From CAYYYJ01 sp964631205 (GTDB lineage Archaea > Aenigmatarchaeota > Aenigmatarchaeia > QMZP01 > JACQNV01): a stretch of DNA of 64,000 nt. The stretch lies in contig CAZVWU010000003.1 of the NCBI GenBank assembly GCA_964631205.1, positions 36,453 through 100,452 of the forward strand, given 5' to 3'. This document shows, piece after piece, positions 34,930 through 42,952 of this stretch. Each line of letters begins with the position of its first letter. Position 1 is the stretch's first letter. A model generated the notes under the pieces. That model saw nothing but the letters and a program-made list of their open reading frames with translations, was not told the origin of the DNA and ran no database searches. A program made the translations under genes and the position numbers.

Positions 34930-35595
34930 ATGAGGCAAATGTATTTGACCCATCTGCCGGTTAATTCTGACAAGGTTGCAAGGATGCTTGAGAAGGAGTC
35001 CAGCTGGGCTGTCCTGCAGGCAATAAGGAAAAGCGGCCTGGATGGCAAAACAGTAAAAGAAATTGCGCAGGAATTGCAGGAGTCTGTTTCCACTGTGTAT
35101 GCTGCTATCAGCGCGCTGGAAAGGGAAGGCTATATCAAAGGCGTCAAGCCGACAAAACTGAAATTGTGGGGAAGGCATACAAAAAAACAGGAAGAGGACA
35201 GGAAAGGGAAAGTTGCCAAAAGGTATTTCGAGGCTTGCGAAATAAGGACAGGGGGAGCGCACAGGAATGAGGGCGAGCCTGAAAACCCATGGGGCGATGT
35301 GATTTTCTCAAATGAGTTTTATGAGAAGGTCGGGAATATTATAAACAATACGCCCGAATTCAAAGAACTGCAGGGCACCCTGATCAAATTTGTGAGCGGA
35401 TTCTGCAAGGAAAAAATCCCGGCTGAGATGGAAAAAATAAATGGTGTCCTGCCTTCAACAGAAAAGTGCAAGGGCTGTGAGAAATCCCACGAAGGTCATG
35501 AGTTTGTAAAGGCTATTTTGTTATACACAGCGACGCAGGTGATGGATTCTGAGCAGATAAAAGGCCTTATGAAGGAGCTGGAGTATACTGGCTAA
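34930..35595 (+). CDS. Winged-helix transcriptional regulator, 221 aa
   Basis: The N-terminal 80 residues form an ArsR/TrmB-like winged helix: SSWAVLQAIRKSGLDGKTVK, EIAQELQESVSTVYAAISAL and EREGYIKGVKP. The C-terminal part is unrecognised. It has a basic stretch, a helical middle, and CKGCEKSHEGHEF near residue 177, whose Cys and His residues could bind zinc. TATATAAG at about 34898-34905 lies 27 nt before ATG 34930, so the message should be leaderless. The 281-nt region to the divergent GGDEF gene holds both promoters and a direct repeat (TTTTGATTTTACTCG / TTTTGATTCTACTCA). Confidence 0.75.
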   Translation: MRQMYLTHLPVNSDKVARMLEKESSWAVLQAIRKSGLDGKTVKEIAQELQESVSTVYAAISALEREGYIKGVKPTKLKLWGRHTKKQEEDRKGKVAKRYFEACEIRTGGAHRNEGEPENPWGDVIFSNEFYEKVGNIINNTPEFKELQGTLIKFVSGFCKEKIPAEMEKINGVLPSTEKCKGCEKSHEGHEFVKAILLYTATQVMDSEQIKGLMKELEYTG

Positions 35596-35651
35596 TTGTT
35601 TCTGATGAAAAAATAAAAGAAGGGGGTTTAAACCCCATCAAAATTTACAAG

Positions 35652-36686
35652 TTAAAAAGAAAATGTTGAAATACCAAGCTCTTTGGAAGATTCCCTTGTC
35701 TGCCTGACTTCTTCATCCCTTCCAAGGATGTATGGTGATTTTACTCCTGTGATTATTGTTATCACCTGCACTTTGCCTTTGAACTCAGGCAAAACCCTTG
35801 CGCCCCACATGACCATCGCATCCGGGCTCATGTGCTGGGAGACTGTTTCGCCAATCAGGTTGATCTCATCTAACCTCAGATCCTCTCCGCCAATTATCTG
35901 GATCAGGGCTCCTGAAGCTCCCTGATAGTCAACATCCAATAGTGGGTGAGCCAAAGCCTGTGTTATTGCCTCTCTGGCTCTATTCTGTGTGTCTGATTCG
36001 CCTACGCCTATTGTTGCGACGCCGCCTGAATGCATTATTGTTCGGACATCTGCATAATCTAGGTTAACCAGAGATGGCTGGGAGATTGTTTCTGTTATCC
36101 CTTTTATCATGGTTGCTATAAGATTGTCTGCAACTGCGAACGCTTCTTTCAAAGGCCTGTTCCCTGCAAGCTCGACAAGCTTCTGGTTTTCAATCACAAT
36201 TACTGTGTCGCTTGCATCTCTGAGATTGAGAAGGCCTTCTTCAGCTTTCCCGACCCTTGCGCCTTCCATCTTGAATGGTAGTGTGACTGTTGAAATCACA
36301 ATTGAGCCTGCTTCTTTCCCGTATTTGGAGACTACTGGCGCTGAGCCTGTTCCTGTCCCGCCGCCCAGTCCGCAGGTTACAAACAATAAGTCGCAGCCTT
36401 GCAAAAGGTTCTTAACTTCTGTCTTTGATTCTTCTGCTGCCCTTCTGCCAACATCCGGATATCCCCCTGCGCCTAAACCCCTCGTCAGTTCTTTTCCTAT
36501 AAGAAGCTTCTTGTGCGCATGGGTTACTGCCAAGTGCCTTGCGTCTGTGTTTGCTGCAACAGTGACTGCCCCTTGGATGTTCATGTCAGTCAGCCTGTTT
36601 ATTGTGTTTGAGCCGCCGCCTCCGCAGCCAAAAACCATAATTTTAGCCTGGTGGGCTTCAAAATTCATCTCATTGTCAAAATTCAT
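35652..36686 (-). CDS. ftsZ: Cell division GTPase FtsZ
   Basis: Tubulin-like GTPase that forms the division ring. GTP-binding signatures are present: VFGCGGGGSNTINRL at the N-terminus, GGGTGTGSA at residues 108-116, and the catalytic T7 loop NLDYAD at 208-213. The second domain runs to about 320, and the short C-terminal tail (SSKELGISTFSF) could recruit partners. Start ATG 36686 follows GGAGGT with 6-nt spacing; the longer frame to 36734 has no such signal. Length 344 aa is near the archaeal norm. It is read alone, with a long leader that begins in the 36687-37042 gap. Confidence 0.95.
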   Translation of the reverse strand: MNFDNEMNFEAHQAKIMVFGCGGGGSNTINRLTDMNIQGAVTVAANTDARHLAVTHAHKKLLIGKELTRGLGAGGYPDVGRRAAEESKTEVKNLLQGCDLLFVTCGLGGGTGTGSAPVVSKYGKEAGSIVISTVTLPFKMEGARVGKAEEGLLNLRDASDTVIVIENQKLVELAGNRPLKEAFAVADNLIATMIKGITETISQPSLVNLDYADVRTIMHSGGVATIGVGESDTQNRAREAITQALAHPLLDVDYQGASGALIQIIGGEDLRLDEINLIGETVSQHMSPDAMVMWGARVLPEFKGKVQVITIITGVKSPYILGRDEEVRQTRESSKELGISTFSF

Positions 36687-37042
36687 ATTTTTACCTCCGA
36701 TTTTAGAGAGATTATCCCTCTTTTCAATGAACATGAAGATAGGTTAGCCTAACTATAGATTCAAATAAGGAGAATTAGGCCTTGATTCTATTTTTTCGGC
36801 CAGAGTCTTTCTTTTCCGTGCACGCTTTTTTGATTTATGCCCAGAAAAGGGTGCTGGCCTACATGTTCTATGTTACTATATATAGGGCAGCCTATTTAAA
36901 TACTTTTATATGGGTATTTGGCTACAGGTTAAAATTTTACTATAGGAGCCGCTGTATAGCGATTTTCAAATAAAAATGTGGAAAAACTATAGTTTCAAGT
37001 AGACTACTAAACTTTATAAGGAGGAATAACTAATAATTACAC
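36687..37042. promoter_or_regulatory. Divergent intergenic region between ftsZ and the AbrB/VapC module
   Basis: This 356-nt interval has no convincing gene. On the minus strand TATA-like boxes at 36877-36884 (TATATATAG) and 36891-36901 (GTATTTAAATAG) would give ftsZ a leader of about 165-180 nt, unusual here where most genes look leaderless. On the plus strand CTTTATAAG near 37013-37021 serves the antitoxin gene. A U-rich stretch (36787-36835) lies inside the ftsZ leader. Confidence 0.5.
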
Positions 37043-37294
37043 ATGGGAATAGCTATAGTAACTAGGAATTTTCAGGTTACAATCCCGAAGGATGTCCGCG
37101 AGATCCACGGGATCCAAATCGGTGACAAAGTCCTGTTTTCTGCTGAAGGGAATAGAATTGAGATTTCAAAATTCAAAAATAATTCTCTTGAAGAGGCCTT
37201 TGGCGCATGGAAAGGCAAGGTTGAGCCGGGTTCAAATTATGTCAAAAAAATAAGGTCGGAGTGGAAGATAAGGTCGGAGAAATTGGATATTTAA
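37043..37294 (+). CDS. AbrB/MazE-type antitoxin
   Basis: Swapped-hairpin AbrB DNA-binding domain in the first 50 residues: IAIVTRNFQVTIPKDVREIH, then IQIGDKVLFSAEGNRIEISK. The charged C-terminal tail (AFGAWKGKVEPGSNYVKKIR) matches antitoxins that neutralise PIN toxins by inserting into the active site. Length 83 aa is typical. The PIN toxin gene lies 94 nt downstream, separated by an array of three hairpins, which is unusual for such operons. The message starts close to the ATG, since a TATA-like box is about 27 nt upstream. Confidence 0.85.
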   Translation: MGIAIVTRNFQVTIPKDVREIHGIQIGDKVLFSAEGNRIEISKFKNNSLEEAFGAWKGKVEPGSNYVKKIRSEWKIRSEKLDI

Positions 37295-37379
37295 TCGTGT
37301 CTCGTAGACACGAGATCAGCATCTCTTGTGCTGACGCACATGACATCTCTGCATCTTTCGCATAGGAAAGAGATGCAGA
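37295..37379 (+). repeat. Array of three hairpins between antitoxin and toxin genes
   Basis: TCGTGTCT-CGT-AGACACGA (37295-37313), TCAGCA-7 nt-TGCTGA (37316-37334) and TCTGCATCT-14 nt-AGATGCAGA (37348-37379) follow one another and fill nearly all of the 94-nt spacer. They could stall transcription or protect the upstream mRNA, which would favour antitoxin over toxin. The toxin ATG starts 10 nt after the last stem. Confidence 0.7.
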
Positions 37380-37388
37380 TTTACTGAT

Positions 37389-37766
37389 ATGGGGATTGTA
37401 ATCAATTCTGATATTTTTGTGGATGCGCTCAGGGGCGCAGTGGGGGCAAAGGAAGTTTTAAAATTTTTGGCATCCCAGAAAGAAGTTTTTTATTCTGAAA
37501 TCAGCGTCGCAGAGCTTATGTCCAGCAAGGCGTGCGACGACAAAAAAATAAAGGAATCCACAATCAAAATCTTTTCAGTTTTCAGGGGCATTCCAGTAGA
37601 TGAAAAAATTGTCCAGCAGGCCGCATATTTCCGCAGACGATACGGCCTGCTTCTGCCTGATGCAATAATTGCCGCAAGCGCTTTCCAGTACAGATCTGAC
37701 CTGCTTACAGGGAACACAAAAGATTTTTCAAAAATAAGGGAGCTGAAAGTGAAGAGCCCTTACTAG
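37389..37766 (+). CDS. vapC: PIN-domain toxin (VapC-like)
   Basis: PIN ribonuclease with acidic residues at the expected places: INSDIFVDALRG near the start, ISVAELM in the middle, LLLPDAIIAASAF, and LLTGNTKDFSKI at the end. Length 125 aa is normal. It is expected to be held inactive by the AbrB-type protein encoded upstream. There is no obvious Shine-Dalgarno before ATG 37389; the preceding hairpin array (37295-37379) may control its translation. It is unrelated in close sequence to the PIN protein at 503, so the two modules were acquired independently. Confidence 0.85.
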   Translation: MGIVINSDIFVDALRGAVGAKEVLKFLASQKEVFYSEISVAELMSSKACDDKKIKESTIKIFSVFRGIPVDEKIVQQAAYFRRRYGLLLPDAIIAASAFQYRSDLLTGNTKDFSKIRELKVKSPY

Positions 37767-37794
37767 GATTGGAGCAACAGAATGCAGTCTTTTA

Positions 37795-38394
37795 TTACAG
37801 ATTAACTCCGGCGCCTTTTAATTGGAAAACTAGGTTCTTGGTATTTTGGTAGTGAATAGTTTTCATCCCAAGCTGTTTTGCTGGCAGGAGATATTCTTCT
37901 CTGTCGTCTATGTATACACACGAGCAAGGCTCAACGCGTAATGCACGAGCAGCGAGCATATATATTTCTTTCTCCGGTTTCCTTAAGCCCACCTCACAAG
38001 ATAGAATCACTTCATCAAAGCCTTGAAAAAAGTTTTTCTCTTTGTTGAATTTTGCATGTGGCGGGATTGTATTGGATAAAATGCCTAACCTGTATCCTTT
38101 TTGTTTTAGCCGCATTGCCACTGAAACCACCTCAGTGTTTATTCTTGTTTTTAATGCGTATTGCCTTGTCCATAAAGTTTCATAGCCTTCTGGCAAATCC
38201 TTTCCCATCCGCTGTGAAAAGCTTAACCAAAGGTCTTGGTCGGATATTTTGCCTTTCTGATAGTCTTCCAGCAACCCTTCGAAATTTTTTAAGACTGTAT
38301 CCCGATCGGCTTTAAAACTGCTTGCTATATCATCCATAGGATCGGCATCCAGTAAGCATACGCCGCCAAAGTCAAATATTATTGCTTCAATCAT
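37795..38394 (-). CDS. HAD-superfamily hydrolase
   Basis: Haloacid dehalogenase-like phosphatase of the YihX-like subgroup. Motif I is AIIFDFGGV (nucleophile Asp 8), motif II LGILSNT, motif III lysine in GLRKPEKEIY, and motif IV VYIDDREEYL. The cap region between residues 15 and 85 is helical. Such enzymes dephosphorylate small phosphorylated metabolites, but the substrate cannot be told from sequence. Length 199 aa is normal. It is divergent from the endonuclease IV gene across a short shared promoter region. Confidence 0.85.
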   Translation of the reverse strand: MIEAIIFDFGGVCLLDADPMDDIASSFKADRDTVLKNFEGLLEDYQKGKISDQDLWLSFSQRMGKDLPEGYETLWTRQYALKTRINTEVVSVAMRLKQKGYRLGILSNTIPPHAKFNKEKNFFQGFDEVILSCEVGLRKPEKEIYMLAARALRVEPCSCVYIDDREEYLLPAKQLGMKTIHYQNTKNLVFQLKGAGVNL

Positions 38395-38460
38395 AGTATG
38401 ATCATACCATTAAGCTTTTTATACTTCATTGAATGTTCAAATAATTGGAATGGGCCTCTT

Positions 38461-39288
38461 ATGGACAAACTTCTTTTTGGCACAGCAGGAATCCCTTTAT
38501 CCACAGAACCGAGAAATACTGCAGAAGGCGTCAGGCAGGTAAGTAATTTGGGTCTGGATGCGATGGAATTGGAGTTTGTGCAGTCTGTGAATATTTCAGA
38601 GGAGAAATCACCTTTAATTAAAAAAATTGCAGAAGAAAATAAAATCGCGCTTACCTGCCATGCGCCTTATTATATTAATCTCAATTCAAAGGAAAAAGAA
38701 AAAATTGAAGCAAGCAAAAACAGGATTTTGAAGGCTGCAAAAATCACAAGCCTTTGCGGCGGCTGGTCTGTTTGCTTTCATGCGGCGTATTATTTGGGAA
38801 ATCCGGATCTTGCTTACAGAAACGTGAAAGAGAGTTTAGAAGAAGTTGTGAAAAAATTGAAGGACGAGGGGATAGAAATCTGGATCAGGCCTGAAACTGG
38901 CGGGAAAATAAGTCAATTTGGGAATTTAGAGGAATTAATAAAAATTAGCCAGGAAGTTGAAGGGGTCCTTCCATGCATCGATTTTGGGCACCATTATGCA
39001 AGGTCTTTGGGGGCAATAAATACTAAAGAAGATTTTTCTTTTATTTTAGAAAGTTTAGAGAAGGGGTTAGGAAGGCGTGTTCTCGACAACATGCACATCC
39101 ATGCGGAAGGGATTGAGTATGGCAAAACAGGGGAGCGGTTCCATCAGATTTTTTCTGAGTCAAAATTAAATTATATGGAGCTTGTGCAGGCATGGAAAGA
39201 TTTCAAAATAAAAGGGGTCGTGATCTGCGAGTCGCCGAATATTGAAAAGGATGCGCTGATGCTGAAGGGGATTTATAATAAGGGATAG
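38461..39288 (+). CDS. nfo: Endonuclease IV-like AP endonuclease (TIM barrel)
   Basis: Apurinic/apyrimidinic endonuclease of the Nfo family, which nicks DNA 5' to abasic sites during base-excision repair. Zinc ligands expected in the family are visible: CHAPYYINL, FHAAYYLG, the glutamate in RPETGGK, CIDFGHHYAR, DNMHIHAEGIEYG and the final glutamate in ICESPN. Length 275 aa is normal. ATG 38461 (MDKLLFGTAGIP) is preferred over the earlier in-frame ATG 38398, because CTTTTTATAC at 38414-38423 lies between them and the barrel starts at this Met. Confidence 0.88.
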   Translation: MDKLLFGTAGIPLSTEPRNTAEGVRQVSNLGLDAMELEFVQSVNISEEKSPLIKKIAEENKIALTCHAPYYINLNSKEKEKIEASKNRILKAAKITSLCGGWSVCFHAAYYLGNPDLAYRNVKESLEEVVKKLKDEGIEIWIRPETGGKISQFGNLEELIKISQEVEGVLPCIDFGHHYARSLGAINTKEDFSFILESLEKGLGRRVLDNMHIHAEGIEYGKTGERFHQIFSESKLNYMELVQAWKDFKIKGVVICESPNIEKDALMLKGIYNKG

Positions 39289-39318
39289 GCTTATATAGTT
39301 TTCTATAAAATTATCGGA

Positions 39319-40245
39319 ATGGTTTTGTACATCAACGGGGCAGTTAATAAAGTTAATGATAGGTATCAGGCTGAAGGGATTTGGATTGCTGAAGCCGACC
39401 TCAGGTCAAATCCGAAATTGAAGTTTGAATTGGCTTCTGTGAATAAAACGCCTGATGTTCTTGAAAGGGAAGAAGTTAATTGGGCTCGGCTTAAGGCGAA
39501 AGACCCTTCTCTTTTTGATGGTCCCTTGATAAGGATAAAATATCTTTTAGCTAGAGATGGCTGGGTTGTTGTAGGGATCTCAAAGTCCGGTTACAAAGAA
39601 CACCATGCATCGTTTGCTCCAGGTGGCAAAAGGGATTGTTACACAGAAAAATTTTTCCCATACGGGTTTAGGATTGAAAATGGTGTGGCTGTCCCGGAAA
39701 TACCAAATTCAGAAAATTTTTATTCGGCCTTTGCAGGCTGTGCAATAGTAGAGGCAGCTGACAAAAAACTTGTTTTTGGCATAAGATCTTCAACAGTAGA
39801 CCAGTTTAAGGGGATCCCATCACTCCCTTCTGGCGGAAGGTTTAATGGAAAGCCGCATGAGATGGTGGATGAATTGGTGACTGATACGGATTCCATTTAC
39901 AATCATTTTGATGGGATGTTGGAACTGGAGTATCCAGGATTGGAGAGGCAGTTAATATTGGAGAAAAAACTCACAGGGATAACAAGGTCTTTAACTGATT
40001 TGGATGTGACAATTTCAGCGCACACAAAAATAGATGTCTTGTCTACAGAACTTGAAAAAAAGCTTGATAGGAAAAAATACAAGGAACTTGGTTCTGTAGC
40101 TGCCAATGCAGACGGCATATTTGAATTATTGGAATTAGGGTTCCCATCAACAATCCAACCAGTAATCGTTTATTCTGCTGGCTATTATGGTATTGAGGAA
40201 AAGGATTTGCTCAGAAAAATGCCTGGTTCAAAAAGGCTAGAATAG
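39319..40245 (+). CDS. Hypothetical protein, 308 aa, possibly Nudix-like
   Basis: Unrecognised cytoplasmic protein. The region GIPSLPSGGRFNGKPHEMVD, followed by ELVTDTDS, has the feel of a Nudix module (a strand, a PSGG turn, then a helix with acidic residues), but the canonical G-x5-E-x7-REUxEExGU box is not present, so activity is doubtful. The C-terminal part is helical, then GFPSTIQPVIVYSAGYYGIE. CTTATATAG at about 39289-39297 lies 26 nt before the ATG, as for a leaderless message. It is co-directional with endonuclease IV 30 nt upstream. Confidence 0.55.
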   Translation: MVLYINGAVNKVNDRYQAEGIWIAEADLRSNPKLKFELASVNKTPDVLEREEVNWARLKAKDPSLFDGPLIRIKYLLARDGWVVVGISKSGYKEHHASFAPGGKRDCYTEKFFPYGFRIENGVAVPEIPNSENFYSAFAGCAIVEAADKKLVFGIRSSTVDQFKGIPSLPSGGRFNGKPHEMVDELVTDTDSIYNHFDGMLELEYPGLERQLILEKKLTGITRSLTDLDVTISAHTKIDVLSTELEKKLDRKKYKELGSVAANADGIFELLELGFPSTIQPVIVYSAGYYGIEEKDLLRKMPGSKRLE

Positions 40246-40253
40246 GGAAAAAT

Positions 40254-40658
40254 TTACTTAAACTTTATCTGTGAAATCCCGCAGTGCCTTTCCAGAAATT
40301 CTTTTACAATGTTGATGTTTTTGCCCCCGCGGCCAATGACCATTGACCTGTTTTTTGAAGGTATTGAAAGCTTTGCGGAATTCCCGGAAACCTCTATATC
40401 TTCCGCCGAAGGGATAAGGTTTTTTATGAGGGTCGCTGGATCGCTTGAGTACTGGAAAATCCTGACTTCTTTTGCAAGGATTCTGCTCAATTTTTTTGCC
40501 GTGGAACCGCTTTTGCCTATTGCAAAAGGCATCTTGTCTTGCTCTACAAGAAAATAGGCGGAATTTTCAGAAAGTATGCAGTCTTTCGGTTGGACCTTTG
40601 TGACCCTTTCAAATATTGAGATTACCCTAAAGGTTTCTGTATCGATTTTGATGTTCAT
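40254..40658 (-). CDS. NusA-like KH-domain protein
   Basis: Archaeal homologue of the KH part of NusA, an RNA-binding protein linked to transcription. Two KH modules are seen, with GxxG loops in FAIGKSGSTAKKL and VIGRGGKNINIV. There is no N-terminal polymerase-binding or S1 domain, as is normal in archaea (about 135-145 aa). It follows L30e by 30 nt on the same strand. In many archaea this pair sits between RNA polymerase genes and S12; here it lies after the S17-S8 block instead, and no S12 follows. Confidence 0.9.
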   Translation of the reverse strand: MNIKIDTETFRVISIFERVTKVQPKDCILSENSAYFLVEQDKMPFAIGKSGSTAKKLSRILAKEVRIFQYSSDPATLIKNLIPSAEDIEVSGNSAKLSIPSKNRSMVIGRGGKNINIVKEFLERHCGISQIKFK

Positions 40659-40688
40659 TATCCCACTTTATTCCGCTTTTTTAGCTGC

Positions 40689-40952
40689 CTATTTCTTGAC
40701 CCCAACAATCAAGATGTTGAACGGCTTTCCGCACAGTTCGCCAAGCTGTTTTGAGTTTCCGTCAAATTTTTCGATTGAGATATTCCCAACCTGCTTATAA
40801 TAAGCCAAGTCCTTCATTACATTTTCCGGAAAATTGCTTGCATGGATGACTGTTTTAACCAATCCTGTTTTTATTCCCCTTATAACGCTGTTGCTTCCCA
40901 TGACTAATTTCTTGGTTTGCAGGGCTTCCTTAATGTCTTTTTCAGTTGCCAT
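40689..40952 (-). CDS. rpl30e: Ribosomal protein L30e
   Basis: The L7Ae/L30e-like fold is recognisable: DIKEALQTKKLVMGSNSVIR, then VKTVIHASNFPENVMKDLAY and IEKFDGNSKQLGELCGKPFN. Length 87 aa is slightly short for the family. It is part of the large ribosomal subunit and binds a kink-turn RNA. It is in an operon with the NusA-like gene 30 nt downstream. It is separated from S8 by 80 nt that carry a 14-bp U-rich hairpin, so it may be transcribed separately. Confidence 0.88.
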   Translation of the reverse strand: MATEKDIKEALQTKKLVMGSNSVIRGIKTGLVKTVIHASNFPENVMKDLAYYKQVGNISIEKFDGNSKQLGELCGKPFNILIVGVKK

Positions 40953-40992
40953 ATACCTTCTTTTTTACTCGCTTGTAAACTCTTTTTCTTTC

Positions 40993-41030
40993 GGGTACTG
41001 TACCCTTTTCTTTTGTAAAAGAAAAGGGTA
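40993..41030 (-). terminator. Overlapping hairpins between S8 and L30e
   Basis: GGGTAC-T-GTACCC (40993-41005) overlaps a 14-bp stem TACCCTTTTCTTTT/AAAAGAAAAGGGTA (41001-41030, 2-nt loop). The shared TACCC means only one can form. The site lies 3 nt past the S8 stop, so the long stem could end transcription of the ribosomal block or protect its 3' end. The CTTTTCTTT core also occurs in the cdc48 leader and at the tRNA-Lys insertions. The terminator role is inference. Confidence 0.5.
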
Positions 41031-41032
41031 TA

Positions 41033-41428
41033 TTAGTAAACAAAACCCAATAGCTTGCCGCCTTCTTTTATTTCCTTTGCTTTTTTCTGGTCGACCACTC
41101 CTTTTGAAGTTGTGAGTATTAGCATGCCGACATTTTCAGCAGGCAGGTATCGTTTCTCCCATTTTATGAATTCTTTCACCTGCACAGAAAACCTTGGCTT
41201 TACAGAATTGCAGAGGTTTATCCTGCCCAACAGCTCTACACGGAAATTGCCGCCTTTTCCGTCGTCTATAAATTCGAAGCTCCCAATATACTTGTGCTCC
41301 TGCATGAGCTTTAAAATGCTTTTTGCAAGATTTGAAAATGGCACTGTGCAGCCAGATTTACCAGCCTTCTCCGCATTTTTTATTATATTGAACATGTCTG
41401 ATAATGGATCGTGTTTCATACAAATCAA
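41033..41428 (-). CDS. rps8: Ribosomal protein S8 (uS8)
   Basis: Small-subunit protein that binds the central domain of 16S rRNA. The N-terminus HDPLSDMFNIIKNAEKAGKS is the family start, and the C-terminal RYLPAENVGMLILTTSKGVV and KKAKEIKEGGKLLGFVY are the conserved rRNA-binding part. Length 131 aa is typical of archaea. It is the last gene of the S17-L14-L24-S4e-L5-S14-S8 run. L6, which normally follows, is missing, and a hairpin closes the operon 3 nt past the stop. Confidence 0.95.
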   Translation of the reverse strand: MICMKHDPLSDMFNIIKNAEKAGKSGCTVPFSNLAKSILKLMQEHKYIGSFEFIDDGKGGNFRVELLGRINLCNSVKPRFSVQVKEFIKWEKRYLPAENVGMLILTTSKGVVDQKKAKEIKEGGKLLGFVY

Positions 41429-41432
41429 CTCC

Positions 41433-41654
41433 TCAATTAAATTTCCTGAACCCCAGCTTGGATGCCTCGTCCCTGAAGCATTGCCTGCAATAATGCAGGC
41501 CGTATTTTACTATCACGCCTGAAGTTTTTCCGCACCTTCTGCAGGGATGCTCTGTTTTCCCGAATTTCCTTTTTTTTGGGGCACAGTATTTCATGAACCT
41601 GGAATATTTCCCTGTTTTTTTCTCCACTTGTTTTTTTGACCTTTCAAAACTCAT
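41433..41654 (-). CDS. rps14: Ribosomal protein S14 (uS14), zinc-binding form
   Basis: Short zinc-binding S14 with HPCRRCGKTSG and HYCRQCFRDEASKLGF, giving the C-x2-C...C-x2-C site. Start ATG 41654 (MSFERSKKQVEKKTGKYS) is chosen because AGGATGT lies about 7 nt upstream, and the earlier in-frame start at 41690 would add residues unlike the family. The mature length is about 73 aa, slightly longer than the 50-60 aa of many archaeal S14 because of an N-terminal basic extension. It lies between L5 and S8 in the usual order. Confidence 0.93.
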   Translation of the reverse strand: MSFERSKKQVEKKTGKYSRFMKYCAPKKRKFGKTEHPCRRCGKTSGVIVKYGLHYCRQCFRDEASKLGFRKFN

Positions 41655-41702
41655 AAATTTTACATCCTGGACTCTGGGCTCAAAACCCAAGACCGCCTAG
41701 AT

Positions 41703-42221
41703 TTATTCTATTTTTACCCCCCACTGGTTTTTTACAAATTCCATTGCATCCTCTTTTTTTATCATATGGGCTTTGCCGATTTTTTTCGGTTTGATCATTC
41801 TCCTTTTGATCCTGTAGCCAGCCCTTTCGAGCGTGACTGTCACATCGAAACCGAGTATTCCGATTTCCGGGTCATATTTTATTATTGGAAGGTTTATGTA
41901 CTCCTCCACACCAAAGGAAAAATTCCCGGTTTTGTCGAAATTTGTTTTTTTCAGCTTGTTCCCTGTGGCATGGAACGCTGCTTTCAGGAAATCCATTGCA
42001 GGTTGGCCGCGAAGGGTTACTTTTACGCCAATAGGCCTGCCTTTGGCCATCCCGAATGTTGTCCTTTTGTGGGTTTTTGTTATTACTGTTTTTTTGTTCG
42101 TTAATTTTTCCATGAGCTTCTTCGCCTTCTCAAGCTTCTGGCCTGATTCGCCTGCGCCAATGTTTAGTGTGACCTTTTCCAACCTTATTTTTTTCATCAG
42201 GTTTGTTTTTTCCTGCTCCAT
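41703..42221 (-). CDS. rpl5: Ribosomal protein L5 (uL5)
   Basis: Large-subunit protein that contacts 5S rRNA. Recognisable blocks are RLEKVTLNIGAGESGQKLEK, TNKKTVITKTHKRTTFGMAK, GRPIGVKVTLRG and the C-terminal ERAGYRIKRRMIKPKKIG. Length 172 aa is normal for archaea. An alternative ATG at residue 9 (MKKIRLEK) is possible. It is preceded by S4e (4-nt spacing) and followed by S14, the conserved archaeal order, and is surely co-transcribed. Confidence 0.95.
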   Translation of the reverse strand: MEQEKTNLMKKIRLEKVTLNIGAGESGQKLEKAKKLMEKLTNKKTVITKTHKRTTFGMAKGRPIGVKVTLRGQPAMDFLKAAFHATGNKLKKTNFDKTGNFSFGVEEYINLPIIKYDPEIGILGFDVTVTLERAGYRIKRRMIKPKKIGKAHMIKKEDAMEFVKNQWGVKIE

Positions 42222-42224
42222 AGA

Positions 42225-42947
42225 TTATTTCCTTTGCTTTCTAGGCCTGTCATGGGAGGGAATGGATCCCGAGTTTCCTGTGACCAAAATGTATTTTTTC
42301 AGGGTTTCTGTTTTGTGGCCGTTTACTTCAAGTATAATTTTATTTTTTTCCAGAAGGGTTTCCCTTTTCTCTAGTTTAGATATCTTGCCCTGCAGGCCGA
42401 TGTTTTTTCCGCCTATTATTATTGCAGGGCAGCCTTCTGCCATTTTATAATGCTCAATAATATTTTGTTCAGGGATTTGCAGCAGCAGGCTGTCGCCAGT
42501 GGAATATTCCTTGTTTTCTGTAAGTATGTTCCTGCCGTCATGAAGGTTCAGCTGAAGCAGGCCGTGTTTGACGGTTGTCTTGTTTTCAATCCTGCAGATT
42601 TTTTTTCCAGCTTCTGATTCATTTATGTCTTCAAACCTGAGCCCTTTTGTGCTGATCAGAGCGCGCATGAATTTTTTGGCTTCAGGTATCTCGACTGCAT
42701 CCATGAGCCCGACAGGGAAATTCCTGTCTTTCCTTGGCTTTTTGTCCACAAGGATTTTTCCCTGTTTGATTATTGCATTTGCTTCGCGGGCCACATCTGC
42801 AAATTTCAGTACATCCCGGACAAGTATGATCAATGGGATTGATGTGTGTATTGGATGGGGGCCTGGCGAAGGCTTTGCAGTGAAAACCGCCCCTTTCCTT
42901 TTTATCGGCCAGAATTTTGGCGCCTTGGTCCTTTTTAGATAACCCAT
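42225..42947 (-). CDS. rps4e: Ribosomal protein S4e
   Basis: Archaeal/eukaryotic-specific small-subunit protein. It begins GYLKRTKAPKFWPIKRKG and contains the S4-like RNA-binding segment EANAIIKQGKILVDKKPRKD and the KOW-like region IIIGGKNIGLQGKISKLEKR. It ends with a short basic tail (HDRPRKQRK). Length 240 aa is normal. Its place between L24 and L5 is diagnostic of archaea. The intergenic spacing is 4-6 nt on both sides. Confidence 0.95.
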   Translation of the reverse strand: MGYLKRTKAPKFWPIKRKGAVFTAKPSPGPHPIHTSIPLIILVRDVLKFADVAREANAIIKQGKILVDKKPRKDRNFPVGLMDAVEIPEAKKFMRALISTKGLRFEDINESEAGKKICRIENKTTVKHGLLQLNLHDGRNILTENKEYSTGDSLLLQIPEQNIIEHYKMAEGCPAIIIGGKNIGLQGKISKLEKRETLLEKNKIILEVNGHKTETLKKYILVTGNSGSIPSHDRPRKQRK

Positions 42948-42952
42948 ATAAT

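Noticed and set aside
36782..36973. 63-codon open frame on the plus strand in the ftsZ upstream region
   Set aside because: It has no promoter or ribosome-binding site, an unusual composition (Phe/Tyr-rich), and overlaps the likely ftsZ leader.
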